From: Tritrichomonas musculus | Lineage: Eukaryota > Parabasalia > Tritrichomonadida > Tritrichomonadidae | Reading direction: 5' to 3' | Length of the DNA: 64,000 nucleotides | Assembly (NCBI GenBank): GCA_039105265.1 | Contig: JAPFFF010000003.1 | Location: 8,812,501 to 8,876,500, forward strand | Shown here: in pieces, positions 39,041-50,694 of the stretch | Numbering within the stretch: the first letter of the stretch is position 1 | Layout of the letters: each line of letters begins with the position of its first letter | The notes under the pieces: generated by a model | What the model was told of the DNA's origin: nothing | Seen by the model: the letters and a program-made list of their open reading frames with translations, nothing else | Databases searched by the model: none | Translations under genes and position numbers: made by a program

Positions 39041-40607
39041 AACTCAATTTTTTAATGTTTACCTCTTTCTCAATTTTGATAAGAATGAAAACAATTTCAT
39101 TCAATATTTGTGAATAAAAAAAAATTCAATATATTTTTTTGAATTTTTTTGAGAATAATTGTGAGATAAATTAATCAGTAAATTTTTGAGAATAAATTTT
39201 CATTATTTTTCAAAGAAAGAAGATGAAAAAAGGTCCTCTTTCAGAAGTAGAAAAAGTTAAAATTCTTACAAGTATCGCCTCTCTTCACTCACCTAAATAC
39301 AAAAAGATAGGTGAAGCAATGAATAGAAGTCCAGGAACAATTAAAAAATTCAACTATCTAAATCAAAAACGCAACAATTGTTCCCTCAAAGAGGAAGGCA
39401 TCCGATCATTGACACATGTATAAAAGAAGGAATGATAGGCTCTGTTCAAGCCTTCCCTCTGCAAAAATTAGAAGATATTTCTGATGATTTTCAAGTTTCA
39501 CCATCTAAGGTGAAAGGAATACTTAATGAAAATAAAATTGATTACTTTACTCAAACTCCCATTGTAGGCCTAGATGAACCTCACAAAAATGCGCGCATTC
39601 AATTTTGCTCAAAATTTGCATATCTGAATTATTTTGAGATGCCAAAAATTATTTATACTGACGAATCCACGGTTCGCGTTGATGAAAAGAGTGGAGGAAT
39701 ATGGCGCGAACGTGGATTTCATCCTCAGGAGGAGTTTTATGTCAAAAATGCCCATCCACCCTCAGTTATGGTCTGGGGTGGAATAGGACCATTTGGCTAT
39801 AAAACTCCTCTTTTAAGATTTTCGGGGAGAATCAATTCTAAAAAATACTGCGAATCGTTAATCTCTAACAACATTTTTGCAGATATCAAAAATCATTTTG
39901 GAGATGAGTGGACATGGCAGCAGGATAATGCCCCATGCCACTCATCTCGGTATACAAAGCAAGTTTTGCAATCGATCTTCCCTTCTCAGCTCGACTGGCC
40001 AGCAAAGAGCCCAGACTTGCATCCAATAGAGCAAGTCTGGGATTTGATGAAGTCGAAGCTGAGAGGAAGGAAGTTTCCTGATAGCGATTCGCTGTATAAT
40101 GCTTTATGCCTTGCTTGGTGGTCAATCACAGAAGAGGTTATTCACAATTTTCATTCGTCGTTTTTAGCTCGATGCCAAACTTGTCTAACTCATTCGGGCA
40201 ACTGTTTAAACGGAAACTGGAAAGAAGTCCATGAAAGACATAACCTTTATCGAACAAAACTTCAATTTGTAACAAATCCATTTAATAATATTCGTTATCC
40301 AATTGAAAATTGAAATAAACGATCATTTTTATACAAATTCTCTGAATTTTTATAACTTTTTCTTAAATATGATTATAAAAAAAATCTTTACCTCTTTCAC
40401 AAATATTTGTGATTTTATTTACAATTTATTTCACCTCTTAATTGAATTTTTTTAATAGGAAAAATAATGACGATCAAATATCTAAACAAAAGTACTCAAA
40501 AAAATTCAAAAAAATATATTGAATTTTTTTTTATTCACAAATATTGAATGAAATTTCTTTCATTCTTATCAAAATTGAGAAAGAGGTAAACATTAAAAAA
40601 TTGAGTT
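39041..40607 (+). mobile_element. Tc1-type transposon A
   Basis: 1567 bp with inverted ends of about 112 bp (39041-39152 and 40496-40607) that start AACTCAATTTTTTAATG. A TA dinucleotide flanks each side (39039-39040 and 40608-40609), the standard Tc1/mariner target. TTTACCTC lies in both ends (39058, 40583 inverted) with an extra internal copy at 40387, as expected for repeated transposase sites. It encodes one transposase gene. Confidence 0.88.
39223..40313 (+). pseudogene. Tc1-type DD34E transposase (transposon A), one frameshift
   Basis: An N-terminal helix-turn-helix (LSEVEKVKILTSIA, KKIGEAMNRSPGTIKKF) is followed by a frame change near 39378, then the rest of the protein in the second frame. 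Catalytic core: YTDESTVRVDEK (first Asp), WQQDNAPCHSS (second Asp) and PDLHPIEQVWDLMK (Glu), with 34 residues between the second Asp and the Glu, that is DD34E as in Tc1. The conserved WGGIGPFG is present. Apart from the frameshift the frame is clean, so inactivation is recent or the shift is a sequencing error. Confidence 0.85.
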
Positions 40608-40698
40608 TACAAGTTAATTTGAGACCATTTCTCAAAATTCAATAAAAATTGAGATAAATGGTTTCAAATAAATTGAATAAATTGAAATCGTTAAAATA

Positions 40699-42167
40699 AA
40701 CTTAATTAAAAAAACTTTACATCCCTTCAATTTTGAAAGATCTTAATTAAAAAGTTAAAAAACGATATAAATTTGAATCGATTCTTTGAAATAAATTTGA
40801 ATACTATCTTTCAATATTGAAATTTTCAATGCCAATGACGGTTAGAAAAATTTTAATAAAATTTTATTTATTTTTGTCATGGAAGGCCAAAAAGAATGGA
40901 ATGCTCTTACAGAAAGCGAACGATTAGAAATCATCAAGCTAGCGGCATTAACAAACAACCAATGGAAACGAATTGGAGAAACAATAGGAAGAAACCCAGA
41001 AACATGCAAAAAATTTTTTTATTCATATAAAAAATACAATACCATCTTTCCAAAGCAGGGGAGGCCCAAAAAAGTTGATGATGAAACAGAACAAAACATT
41101 GTAAATTCAATGAGAAATAATCCACTCCAAACTCTTAGAGATGTGGCAGAAGAAAACAATGTATCAAAACCAACAGCCAAGACTGTATTAAACGATAATA
41201 AAATTAAGTATTATAGGATGACCCCAGTAGCACCCCTCGACCAATCTCACAAAAATAACAGGCTTTCAATGTGCGATATCATTTTGTCATACCAATATTC
41301 ACAACTACCTCCAATAATCTTCACAGACGAATCCACCGTCTGTGAAGATTTGAATAAAGGATGCATTTGGAGAGAATGGGGCCATCACCCCCAGAATCAT
41401 TCAATATAAAAGATCAGCGTCCTCTTTCTTTGATGATCTGGGGGGAATTGGCCCTAGAGGTTTTCGTACACCGCTCTTCTTTTTCGATAAACATGTTAAT
41501 TCTCAGACTTATATGAAATGCCTACTCGACAATCATGTTTTCGAGGAAATTGCAAAGATATTTGGTCGGTCCTATGTGTGGCAACAAGACAACGCGCCAT
41601 CACATAGGTCCAAATATACTCAAGGTTTCCTCAGCAAAATCATACCAGAATACTTACCTTGGCCACCCAAAAACCCAGACTTGTCCCCCATAGAACAAGT
41701 CTGGGCTTATATCAAAAAAAAATTGGCTGGACACCATTTTAAATCAAAAGAAGAACTTTTTAATGCAATAGCAAATATCTGGGATAATATCCCAAACGAA
41801 AAGCTCCATAGTTATTACTCATCATTTTGGGCTCGTTGCTATATATGTAAAGAAACTAATGGAGAGAGCCTCAATGGAAAGTGGCATGACATAAAGGAAA
41901 TCAACAATCAATACAGAACACAACTTCATTATGTGATAGATGAAAATACCGGAGAAACTTTCATTTATGAGTATTGAAAAAATAATTAAATTTTTAACTT
42001 TTTGAATATATTTTATTTTTTATTCTTTGAATTTTTGATAGATATGGTAAATGAGAAAAAAAAAACTTTACCTCGAAAAATTTTTGATTTGATAATGCAC
42101 ATAGAAAAAATTCAAAAAAATGAATTCAATTTTTTTGTGAGCGAGGTAAAGTTTATTTAACTAAGTT
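40699..42167 (+). mobile_element. Tc1-type transposon B
   Basis: 1469 bp, beginning AACTTAATTAAA and ending with the near complement (AACTTAGTTAAAT), flanked by TA on both sides (40697-40698 and 42168-42169). The right end has an inverted pair AAACTTTACCTCG / CGAGGTAAAGTTT (42065-42151); the left end has the variant ACTTTACATC. Only about 90 bp separate it from transposon A. The two are distinct families: transposase and most of the ends differ. Confidence 0.8.
40879..41977 (+). pseudogene. Tc1-type DD34E transposase (transposon B), frameshifted
   Basis: N-terminal DNA-binding part (LTESERLEIIKLAALTNNQW, RIGETIGRNPETCKKFF), then FTDESTVCEDLN (first Asp), WQQDNAPSHRSKY (second Asp) and NPDLSPIEQVWAYIKKK (Glu) with 34 residues between the last two. 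The middle of the gene, around 41396-41445, has about two small frame changes, between the HHPQN and GGIGPRG segments. Otherwise full length. Related to transposase A but only moderately similar. Confidence 0.82.
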
Positions 42168-42169
42168 TA

Positions 42170-43247
42170 ACTTTCTTATAAAAAACGATTAAGATAAAAT
42201 ATTCAATATAATATTCTTTATTTTGTATAGTAATAGAGAGTATTACTGCTATATTCATTTTATTAAAGATATATTTTTATTTTAATTATAATTATATATA
42301 ATTATTATTAAAATAAACATAGATTATTATTCTTTGCTTTTATTCAATCAAAAATAAGCATTGTATCTTAGATTTATATATTAGAAAAATGTTTCTATTT
42401 TATTATTATTTCTGATGTGTAGGCTTTCTGCAAATTTTTTATTTTTTTGGCACATTTAAATAAAGCATATATAATTAAATAATAATTGATAGGAAATATT
42501 TTTCAAATATAAAAGATAAAGTTTAAAATCGACTTTTTTAATTTGAAAAAAAATTGAATGGTATTTTTATTTATTTTTAAAATTTCAATAGGAATTGAAT
42601 GAAAGATCAATGAATTTTCATTCTTTTGATTTAATAATTTTTAATCAATTATCTATGATATATTTATAGTTTAAATATATAATTTTTATTAGCAAATTTT
42701 ACACTTGACCGTTTATTATTTCATTTCGCGTCATAGGAAATTGAATCATTCCGTTTATTAATTCAACTTTTTCAATATAAATTCTCAACTAAACTTTATC
42801 TTTAGAGTTAGAAATAAACAAATGATATCAAATTGTAGCTTGGACGATGGAGAATATTATATATCAAAAATATATCTCTAGGTCTATTGTAAGTTGTGAT
42901 ATATCAATTTTAATATTTATTTCAACTTTTTTGGAAGAAATCCTTTTCGGAAGCATATTTTAATTTAAATATTATTATACATATCTATATATCAATCTAA
43001 AAATTATTCCAAACCACAATTACATAAACTTGATTTTGTGATATTTGAAATAATGATGCAGAAAAAAAGTTCGTGAATAATAGATATTATGTGTTCTAAT
43101 TAAGATAAAATGAATATGTATTGTATATACAATTTCATATTTTAAATTTATTGAATATTTCAAAAAATTAATCGAAAAAAATGCACTTTTTAATTTCAAA
43201 AAAATGAGTAGCCTACATATTATTTCTGTTATAATATATTATATTTA
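42170..43247. other. AT-rich region, nothing seen
   Basis: No coding frame or inverted-end element recognised. Confidence 0.45.
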
Positions 43248-43251
43248 TTAA

Positions 43252-44258
43252 GGAGGTAGTTTCAAATTTATGAGCATTGAAAAAATCATGCACAAAACGA
43301 AGCAATATTGCTTCTATATTATATTTACAATAAATTAATTAGCATGCAAGCAAACATTTATATTCTAAAGTTTTTTAAAAAATAATTACTTTATTTCGAT
43401 ATTTATGAGTTGAAAATTAGCTTAGGAAATCAAAAAAAGACGTTTAAAAAAATGAAAATAACCAGAGATAAAAAACAATTGCAAAATTATAATGATGAAA
43501 ATTTATGGTTTATTCATTTATAAACAAACTAATAGAGAGATTTTTCTAAAAAAATGAAAAAAATTTAGAAATTGTAAATGATATTTTTAGTTTTAGAAAA
43601 TAAATTTAAAAAATCTCTCTATTAGTTTGTTACATTTATATTGTTAATTAAATATTTCCAAATTAAAGCGTTTAAAATGTTTGCTAGGATTACTTATTCC
43701 CAAAATATAAATTAATTATAAAAACATAAAAATCCAAAATAATATTAAACAAAATAATATTTTATAAAACATATTTAAGTTAACAAATGCTAAGTTCATT
43801 ACTCTAAAAAATGATTTCCATCAATAATAATTGATTCGAAAATAAAGCTTAGATACAAAGCCTGAGGCAAAGTTCATAAACTTTGATAATATTTCGATAA
43901 AATTAAAATCATCTCTCTTTGATTTAGAGTAAAAAAATAATTTGAGCAATTGAAATCACTATCAAGCATTTCAAGAATCAAAAATTCCAAAGAATTATGA
44001 AAGCGCATGATTTAATTGTCCATAAAAAATCTATTCTGGAAAAGAACAAGACTTATAATAACCAAAAATTTGCAATTTTGATTTAAAAAATAGCAATCTT
44101 CATATCACATGTCATCATATTTTCAAGTAAAATGAAATATTTTTTTATTTTATAAATAAGAATTTTTTTGATGGCTAAAATAATAATTTTATATTTTAAA
44201 ATGATTTTCATATTTTATATCTTTTTTTAATCACTACATTTTGAAATACACTACCTCC
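43252..44258. mobile_element. 1-kb non-autonomous element with TTAA target duplication
   Basis: Starts GGAGGTAGT and ends ACTACCTCC, with TTAA directly outside both ends (43248-43251 and 44259-44262). After the 9-bp perfect part both ends continue with TTTCAAA. A TTAA duplication is typical of piggyBac-type insertion, though the ends do not show the usual CCC start. No transposase. A smaller element is nested at 43523-43632. Confidence 0.65.
43523..43632. mobile_element. 110-bp foldback MITE nested in the TTAA element
   Basis: Inverted ends AACAAACTAATAGAGAGATTT (21 bp shown with its complement at the right end) leave a centre of about 65 bp. CATTTATA flanks it at 43515-43522 and 43633-43640, an 8-bp duplication offset by one base on the right. 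Very young by the near-perfect arms. Confidence 0.75.
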
Positions 44259-44262
44259 TTAA

Positions 44263-45221
44263 TTTCATTTCAATTATAATATTTTATATAAATTTATTCA
44301 TAATTAAGATATTAAAGAAATAAATTTTTAATATTTTTAATAATATTCAATTTTCAATATACATGATGAAAATAATTAATTGAAATTATAATCGTCCAAC
44401 GAGTAAAATTAAGAGTTTTCTCTCAATATAATTTGAAAGAATTGAATCTATCGTTCGGATTTTTTTTGCTTATTGATTTACTATCAAATAATTGGCACTT
44501 TTTATTTGGGTGAATAAATTCCTTAATTTACAGTCTCCTTATTTCAGCCAGATTTATACATAAATCAACAAAAAATCATCAAAAAAGCAATCGGAATATC
44601 GATAGACGACTCAACAAAGCCCAAAAAACGAGATATAGACAGATCAGCGAAACCAAATCTTACCGTTACCGACGGAATATACAAAAATTGAAAAGTTTTT
44701 AGGTTTACGAGCACTATCTAAGCATATAATGCTGAATTTGAAGTTCATTTTGGCATACATATTTCATTTTTTTGAGATTTATCTTAAATCTCTCTCTTTT
44801 TAGTTGAATATATAATAAACAGAGCTGCTTGAAATTGTGTTTTTAAGCACAAATCGAACATTGAGAATTCCAAATAAAAATATAGTAGGTAATTATTAAA
44901 AAAATTAAAACATTGATGTAAAGACTCTATCTTATTTTGAAAAAATGAGGTGACAAATTGAGTTATTAATAATATAGGAACTAATAATTAATATATCTGA
45001 ATATAATATATTATGTTTCTTTTATATAGAAAAATGATAATGTGGGTTTATTTCACTTCACTATTACAAATAACTCAGATCAGGGATTGACTCTTTGGCT
45101 GTAAATTTGATAAATAAAAAACAACGAGTTCCTTTATTTATTAATTATTTATTTTCTGAATGTTCTTGTGTATTCTCATCTAAAAAGCTTATTTTAAACT
45201 TTTTTTGAAAAAGGTATGGAA
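44263..45221. other. AT-rich region, nothing firm
   Basis: Slightly less AT-rich patch at 44560-44700 but with no open frame of coding character. Confidence 0.4.
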
Positions 45222-45230
45222 ACTCTTTTT

Positions 45231-45998
45231 AGGGATGGGAAACGGGCGCCCGAAACGTGCCCGGGCAATGTCAGATTGGTCATATCACCGGGCAAGAATG
45301 GGCACAAACGTCTTATTTACATTGCCCGTTTTTTCTCGTTCTTGCCCATTGTATTGTTAAATTGATTGCCCGTTCATCATTTTCTTTCCTGCCCGTAAAT
45401 TTTATGAAATAGTAAAAGCTACTTGTTCGATTTTCGTCGAATCTTTTTTTTTTTTTTTTTTTTTTTTTTTCAATTTCTCCACCTATATTTCATGTTGAAA
45501 ATATTTATTCATATCATTATGATTGCAATTTATTTTTCATTTTTTATAAACAATAAGAAAATGATTTTTTTATAAACTTGTTTAAATGAACTTATAGCAT
45601 ATATATTATTAGACTGTTGTGTTAAACTTGCTTTTTTATGTTAATGACATAATATCTAAATGAAATTTTTGTGTGATCAGATAAGTAAATGTGATTTTTT
45701 TAATTTAATTATATTTAAAATATAAAATACAATATATTCATGCATTTTTTTAAACAAAAATCATTCATAAACTTTATTTGGTCAATGCTTTTTTCTAAAA
45801 AAAAAAAAAAAAAGTTCGGAAAATATTCGAACCAAATTCTTTTTTATGAAAATGAGCAGCCCCGGGCAATTACCCAAAAAAGTGGAAACGGGCACTGCTT
45901 CGCCTGAAAAAACGTAAATAACCGTTTTGCCCGGGCATGCCCGGGCAGTACGTTTATTTCGGGCCCATTGCCAGCCCGGTGCCCGTTTCCCATCCCTA
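45231..45998. mobile_element. hAT-like non-autonomous element with GC-rich ends
   Basis: Starts AGGGATGGGAAACGGGC and ends with its complement followed by A. CTCTTTTT flanks both sides (the match is 9 bases, ACTCTTTTT, depending on how the ends are set). Subterminal GCCCGGGC and GGGCA repeats extend about 150 bp inward on each side, very GC-rich against an AT-rich centre with a long T run near 45446. The TAGGGATGGG-type end and 8-bp duplication fit hAT. The 75-codon reverse frame at its right end is terminal-repeat sequence, not a gene. Confidence 0.8.
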
Positions 45999-46006
45999 CT
46001 CTTTTT

Positions 46007-46563
46007 CAATTCAATTTTATTTTATGCAAAAAAAGCTTGAATATTGATCATTTTTTATTATAAATTAGTCCTTCATCATGTATATAATATTTGTAGCATA
46101 AATATAAAATCAAAAAAATATAATTTTAATTTTATTACTGAAAAACAAGAAAAAAATGAAATCCAAAAATTTGCAATTTTTGATCAACGGAAAAAACCTC
46201 ATCAAAGTTTAATACATATATAATATTGTATTATCACATTACTAACATATTTAAAAATAGCATGAAAGTGCTTAATTCAAATCTCATAAAAGGCATAATG
46301 AGAAAAAAATGTTTTTTTAAGAAAAATCAATTTAAAGATGAATGAGTCGACAAAAGTTTTTAGTTTTTTTTTATATGTTCTTTATTTTTTTATTTATTAG
46401 AAAATAAAATAAAAAAAGACCATGTTTTTCGAGTGGATTTGGAGATCTTATATGATGTTATCAATTTTTTGTATAGTTCATATCATTGATGATATGAAAT
46501 TTATAATTGACCAATAAAGATGAAAATTTTTTGACCAAAAAGGTTAATTTATTTTTTTAAAGT
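46007..46563. other. AT-rich region, nothing seen
   Basis: No coding frame or clear repeat recognised. Confidence 0.4.
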
Positions 46564-46943
46564 ATTTCTACCAAAGACACAAATAAACTCAACAAAATAA
46601 CTAAATAAGAGTAGTTTACAAAACAATTTTTGGTATATCCCAGCGCAACGTGGAAAAGTAAACCATGCAAAGATCATTATTTTTAAATGTCTTTTCCTAA
46701 AGCTCAAACAAATTCAAAAAACTCACTAAATAAGATTGTTCTACAAAATAATTCTTTTATTAATTCCAGTACGTTTTATTTTTCTTATAAACAAATGAAT
46801 TATCGATAGTTTTTTAATCTTCCAACTATGTGCTGGAATTTGTACGATAATTATTTTGGAAATCGCTTTTATTTAGTAAATTTGGCGAATTTGCTTGAGT
46901 TTTAGGAAAAATATTAAAAATGAATAATCTTTGCTTGGTTTGC
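46564..46943. repeat. Imperfect foldback element
   Basis: 46664-46785 is an imperfect inverted copy of 46800-46943: AAACCATGCAAAGATCATTA faces TAATCTTTGCTTGGTTTGC, and CCTAAAGCTCAAACAAATTC faces GAATTTGCTTGAGTTTTAGG. A third, direct partial copy lies at 46564-46640 (CTCAACAAAATAACTAAATA). About 10-15% divergence between arms suggests an old insertion. No target duplication found. Confidence 0.6.
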
Positions 46944-48213
46944 TTATTCACGATGCTTTATAATCAACAATAAAAATGGAAAAAGTGATTTGAACGAATT
47001 GGGAATAGAATTTTTAATATCAATATGAAGAAAATTAGAAAACAATTTCCTGCATAAACTCATAATTTTCAAAATTTTGAAATTCGCCTCTTAGGTTAAA
47101 ATAATTCAGATCACTTGTGATATGAATATAAAAAATGATATATTTCGAGTTCTTCCTCATGAAATATAAATTACTTATATAATTATATTTAAAAATAATA
47201 TAATTAAAAAAATAAAAAAAAAGATTGTTTTTTGAATTAAGATAACCAGATTAGGATTCAATTTTTTAGAAAAAAATAATTTATTTTTATCTTAAATTCC
47301 TCTCGAAAAATATGTCTTTTTTATATTATATTTATCATTAATACTATCATTAAAAATTATATTTTGAAAGAAAAATGATCTGTCGAGTTGATAGAAGTTT
47401 CCATACCTTTTTTTTGAATCAAAATTTTGTGAGTAGAATCACAAAAGTTGATGATCCCTATGTCAATTCATAATTGTTTAATGCCAAAGTATGAATATAT
47501 TCATCAAAAATTTCATTCATTCTATTAAAACATGTAAACTGCAACCTTGAACATTTGATCAATTTTTTCTCCTCATCAAATAAGTATGGAAACTTTTTTT
47601 TATATCTGGGTTATAAAATAAATTCTATGAAAAAAGTTTTAATATAATAAAATAATATATACAATAACAAAGTATTTATTATTAATTTATTTGCAACTAT
47701 TATCTTTTTTTAGATATTAGTATTTTTATTTTTTCCCATTCAAAAATTTTGGCGCCAAAGCTCAAATTTAAAAAAAATTAGAATTTTCTCAAAAAATATC
47801 TGATTTTTATACTTTACTACGCAGATATTATTTTTAATATTTATTGTTTATAAATAATAAATTGTTTTAAAAAGATTTTGTCTTGACAATTTTGAGAAAT
47901 ATCTATTTGATTAAGAATTGATCTCAAAAAGTTGGCGCAAATATATTAAAAAAATATTAAGGGGAAACTAGGATTTGAAACTTTTTGAATATAATTCAAA
48001 TTTCTATACAAACTTTTTGATACACGATCTGAAAAGATCGATTAATTGCAAGTTCTCTGATAAATATTGTCCGATGAGAATTATTATATAGGTTTTAAAT
48101 ATTCTGAAATTTATTATTATCTAAAAATTAATGAATGAAAGTAAAAACAAATAATAAAAAATATTGAAATTCGGATCTCGTCCGTGTAATAAAATAAATA
48201 GTTTTAATAATAA
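46944..48213. other. AT-rich region, nothing firm
   Basis: GTTTCCATACC at 47393 and GTATGGAAAC at 47582 echo the hAT insertion site near 45215. TTGGCGCCAA near 47751 is a short palindrome. No coding frame. Confidence 0.4.
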
Positions 48214-48225
48214 TAGTAAAAAGTA

Positions 48226-49412
48226 AAGATCTCTTCCCGAAAAAATGAGAGGGGAAATTCCCGTCCTAAACTCCAAAAAATATTCCCGGGAAGAGATTAA
48301 ATTGAATGGAATTATAAAAAATATGAAAAAAAAATAAATAAATTTTTTTGACCAATTAACCTTTGAAAATAATCCCTTTTTTTATAAAAATAATTGAAAA
48401 TATTCAATGCATTTTTTTATTTTTATTTAATTTTTTCATATTAAACCACAACTTTTTCTGAACTTCCCATTATCTCAAGCAATTTTATAATTCAAAAAAA
48501 TAAACTTTTTCTGAACTTCCCCATTTCCCCAACTATTTCCCAAGTCAAAAAGTTTAACTTTTTCATACAAATTTCAATACTTCCCCATTCCCGGGAATGG
48601 GGAAATGGGGAAGTTTAGAAAAAGTTAAACTTTTTGATTTATAAAATAGTCCTAGAAAACCTTTGGATCACTATTTTGGTTTTAAAACTATAAACTTAAA
48701 AAGCAAAATTCAAGTAACTAAAGCAAGACGTAATAATTTTTCTGCTAAATCAACACAAAAACCATTTAAGTGTTGAAAAATCCGTCTTTAACTCTTTTAC
48801 AATCAAGTATATTCACCATACTCAAAGCAAAGCCAAGAATTGATCTGAATTATATATTAAATTTTGCTCATTCTGAAATTAATATATGTTCTGTTAACGA
48901 AATAAGCTTTTATAGAAGTAAAAAAAATATTTTATAAAAAACATTTTATATTTATGGATTTTCCTTTTCCTCTATTTTTGCAATTTGGTAAAATTACTTG
49001 TATGATACAATATTTCATTAAAAAAAAACACTTTGTTAATAATAAAATAATGGGTTTTGAGTTGTATTTTAAAATGAATGATTTAGTACTTTAAACTTTT
49101 TAATAGCTTATTTGTTCATTCTTTTTCATAAGAAAATATAAAATCTCTAGTTCGATTCATATTAACCATATTTTTTTTATGAAAAATTTCAAATTCATGA
49201 AAGAATTACGTATTTCGCAGGTATATTATTAGAAAAGCATTTCTTTATAAAAATTTTCAAAATATTTATTATTTTTCTTTTAGAAATGCCTTTCTCAGGT
49301 ATATTTTATGTGATTTAAATTCAATTTTTTTTCTTTTCAAAAAGTTCATTCCCCAACTTTTTTCGAAATTCCCTCCCCAGGATGCAATTTTTTTTTTTCG
49401 GGAAGAGATCTT
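48226..49412. mobile_element. 1.2-kb non-autonomous element with 12-bp target duplication
   Basis: Starts AAGATCTCTTCCCGAAAAAA and ends with its complement. The same 12 bases, TAGTAAAAAGTA, directly flank both ends (48214-48225 and 49413-49424). Subterminal regions carry CTTCCCC, ATTCCCGGGAA and AACTTTTTCTGAA motifs. A duplication this long is nearest to the 9-11 bp of Mutator-like elements; part of it may be chance in AT-rich DNA. No transposase. Confidence 0.75.
48546..48636. repeat. Large hairpin inside the 12-bp-duplication element
   Basis: Outer arms CAAAAAGTTTAACTTTTT facing AAAAAGTTAAACTTTTTG, and inner arms ACTTCCCCATTCCCGGGAATGG with its inverted partner, form one long imperfect palindrome. 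Confidence 0.7.
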
Positions 49413-49424
49413 TAGTAAAAAGTA

Positions 49425-50351
49425 ACAATAATTTAAAGCATTATTCAAGTAATTTTGCTTGAAAAAACAATCACATTATAAAGTTATGAAACATTTAAGT
49501 TGGGTTTTGAGGTACTGAGATTTTTTTCTGATGAGTTCTGGTGGTTCATATTGATCATGCAAAATCATATGATTATTTTATATTTATATTGGACGATTTT
49601 TTTCTTTTTAACCAATTGTATCCCTTCAAAAAATATGATTATTATATGATGATGAATTAGTTTTTGTATACAGGCTTTTGCAAGTTATTGAAAAACGATA
49701 TTCATGGAAACATATATGTATTAAAAAAGATAAATAAATAGATGGAAATCAAACCAAACAATTGAACAAAAAATAAATGTGGATTTAAATATGTGCTTTT
49801 TTTTGTAATTATCATGAGAAAAGTGGCTTAACTGAATTATAAATTTGAGATTTACTTCTACATCATTTGGACATTGATAAATGCTATTTGGAAACTTCAA
49901 AAATTAGAAGCGCGTTTAGAATTATTTATTTTATTTTTAATTGAAATTTTAAGAAAATTATCAAAAACATTGAAAAACTTTATTTTATCATTTTATTAAT
50001 ATCTTCTTATAATATATTAATTCAATTATTTTATAAAGGCAATCATTTTTTATTGCATTAATAATATATATAAAAAATTTTTTTGATTAAATATTTTTTT
50101 AATTTTTAATATAAATCTTTATTTTTTAATATAAAAATTGTTAATTCAGAAATTTTCTAATAATTTCTTATCGTTTTTATTTTATAAACAATATTTATAC
50201 TTAAAAACTCAATTTTTTATATTAATAATTGTATTATTTGTAATTAGAAAACATGATAAAAAATAAAATAGCTAGAAATATTCAAATAATTATGGAAATA
50301 TAAAAATATAATAACTTTTTATGAAATAAAAATTGAAAGTAATAACAGTAG
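49425..50351. other. AT-rich region, nothing seen
   Basis: No coding frame, repeat or element end recognised. Confidence 0.4.
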
Positions 50352-50562
50352 TATATGTTTGTCATGATTTTAGGACTTCGTCCCAAACTCCTGACAAACC
50401 CTCGAAAAGCACCTTATTTGGGCACTTTTTTGGTCTCAAACACCTCATTTTAGCCCTTTTTTGACTCAAAAAGTTGTCCAACAATTTCTTAAGTACCCCC
50501 ATACTTGACCCCCTAATTTCAATCAACAATTTGAGCTCAAAAAGATGTTTGTCATACCCACT
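50352..50562. repeat. GC-richer patch bounded by 11-bp direct repeats
   Basis: ATGTTTGTCAT occurs at 50352-50362 and 50543-50553. Between lies a C-rich stretch with a small hairpin (AGGACTTCGTCCC) and two CTCAAAAAG motifs. It ends about 130 bp before the P2 polymerase start, so it may be part of the P2 end or an older insertion. Confidence 0.4.
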
Positions 50563-50694
50563 AATAAATGCGTGATTTTGGACCTATCAATATATTTCAA
50601 CTTTTTTTGAAAAAAATATTTTTTGGAAATTTTCTCATCCACGATAAGTGGTATAAATTTTTTATATTTTTTATTTTTTATCTTCATTGCAAAA

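Noticed and set aside
45782-46009. 75-codon reverse frame rich in Arg/Pro/Gly
   Set aside because: Coincides with the GC-rich terminal repeat of the hAT-like element; no start context or homologue.
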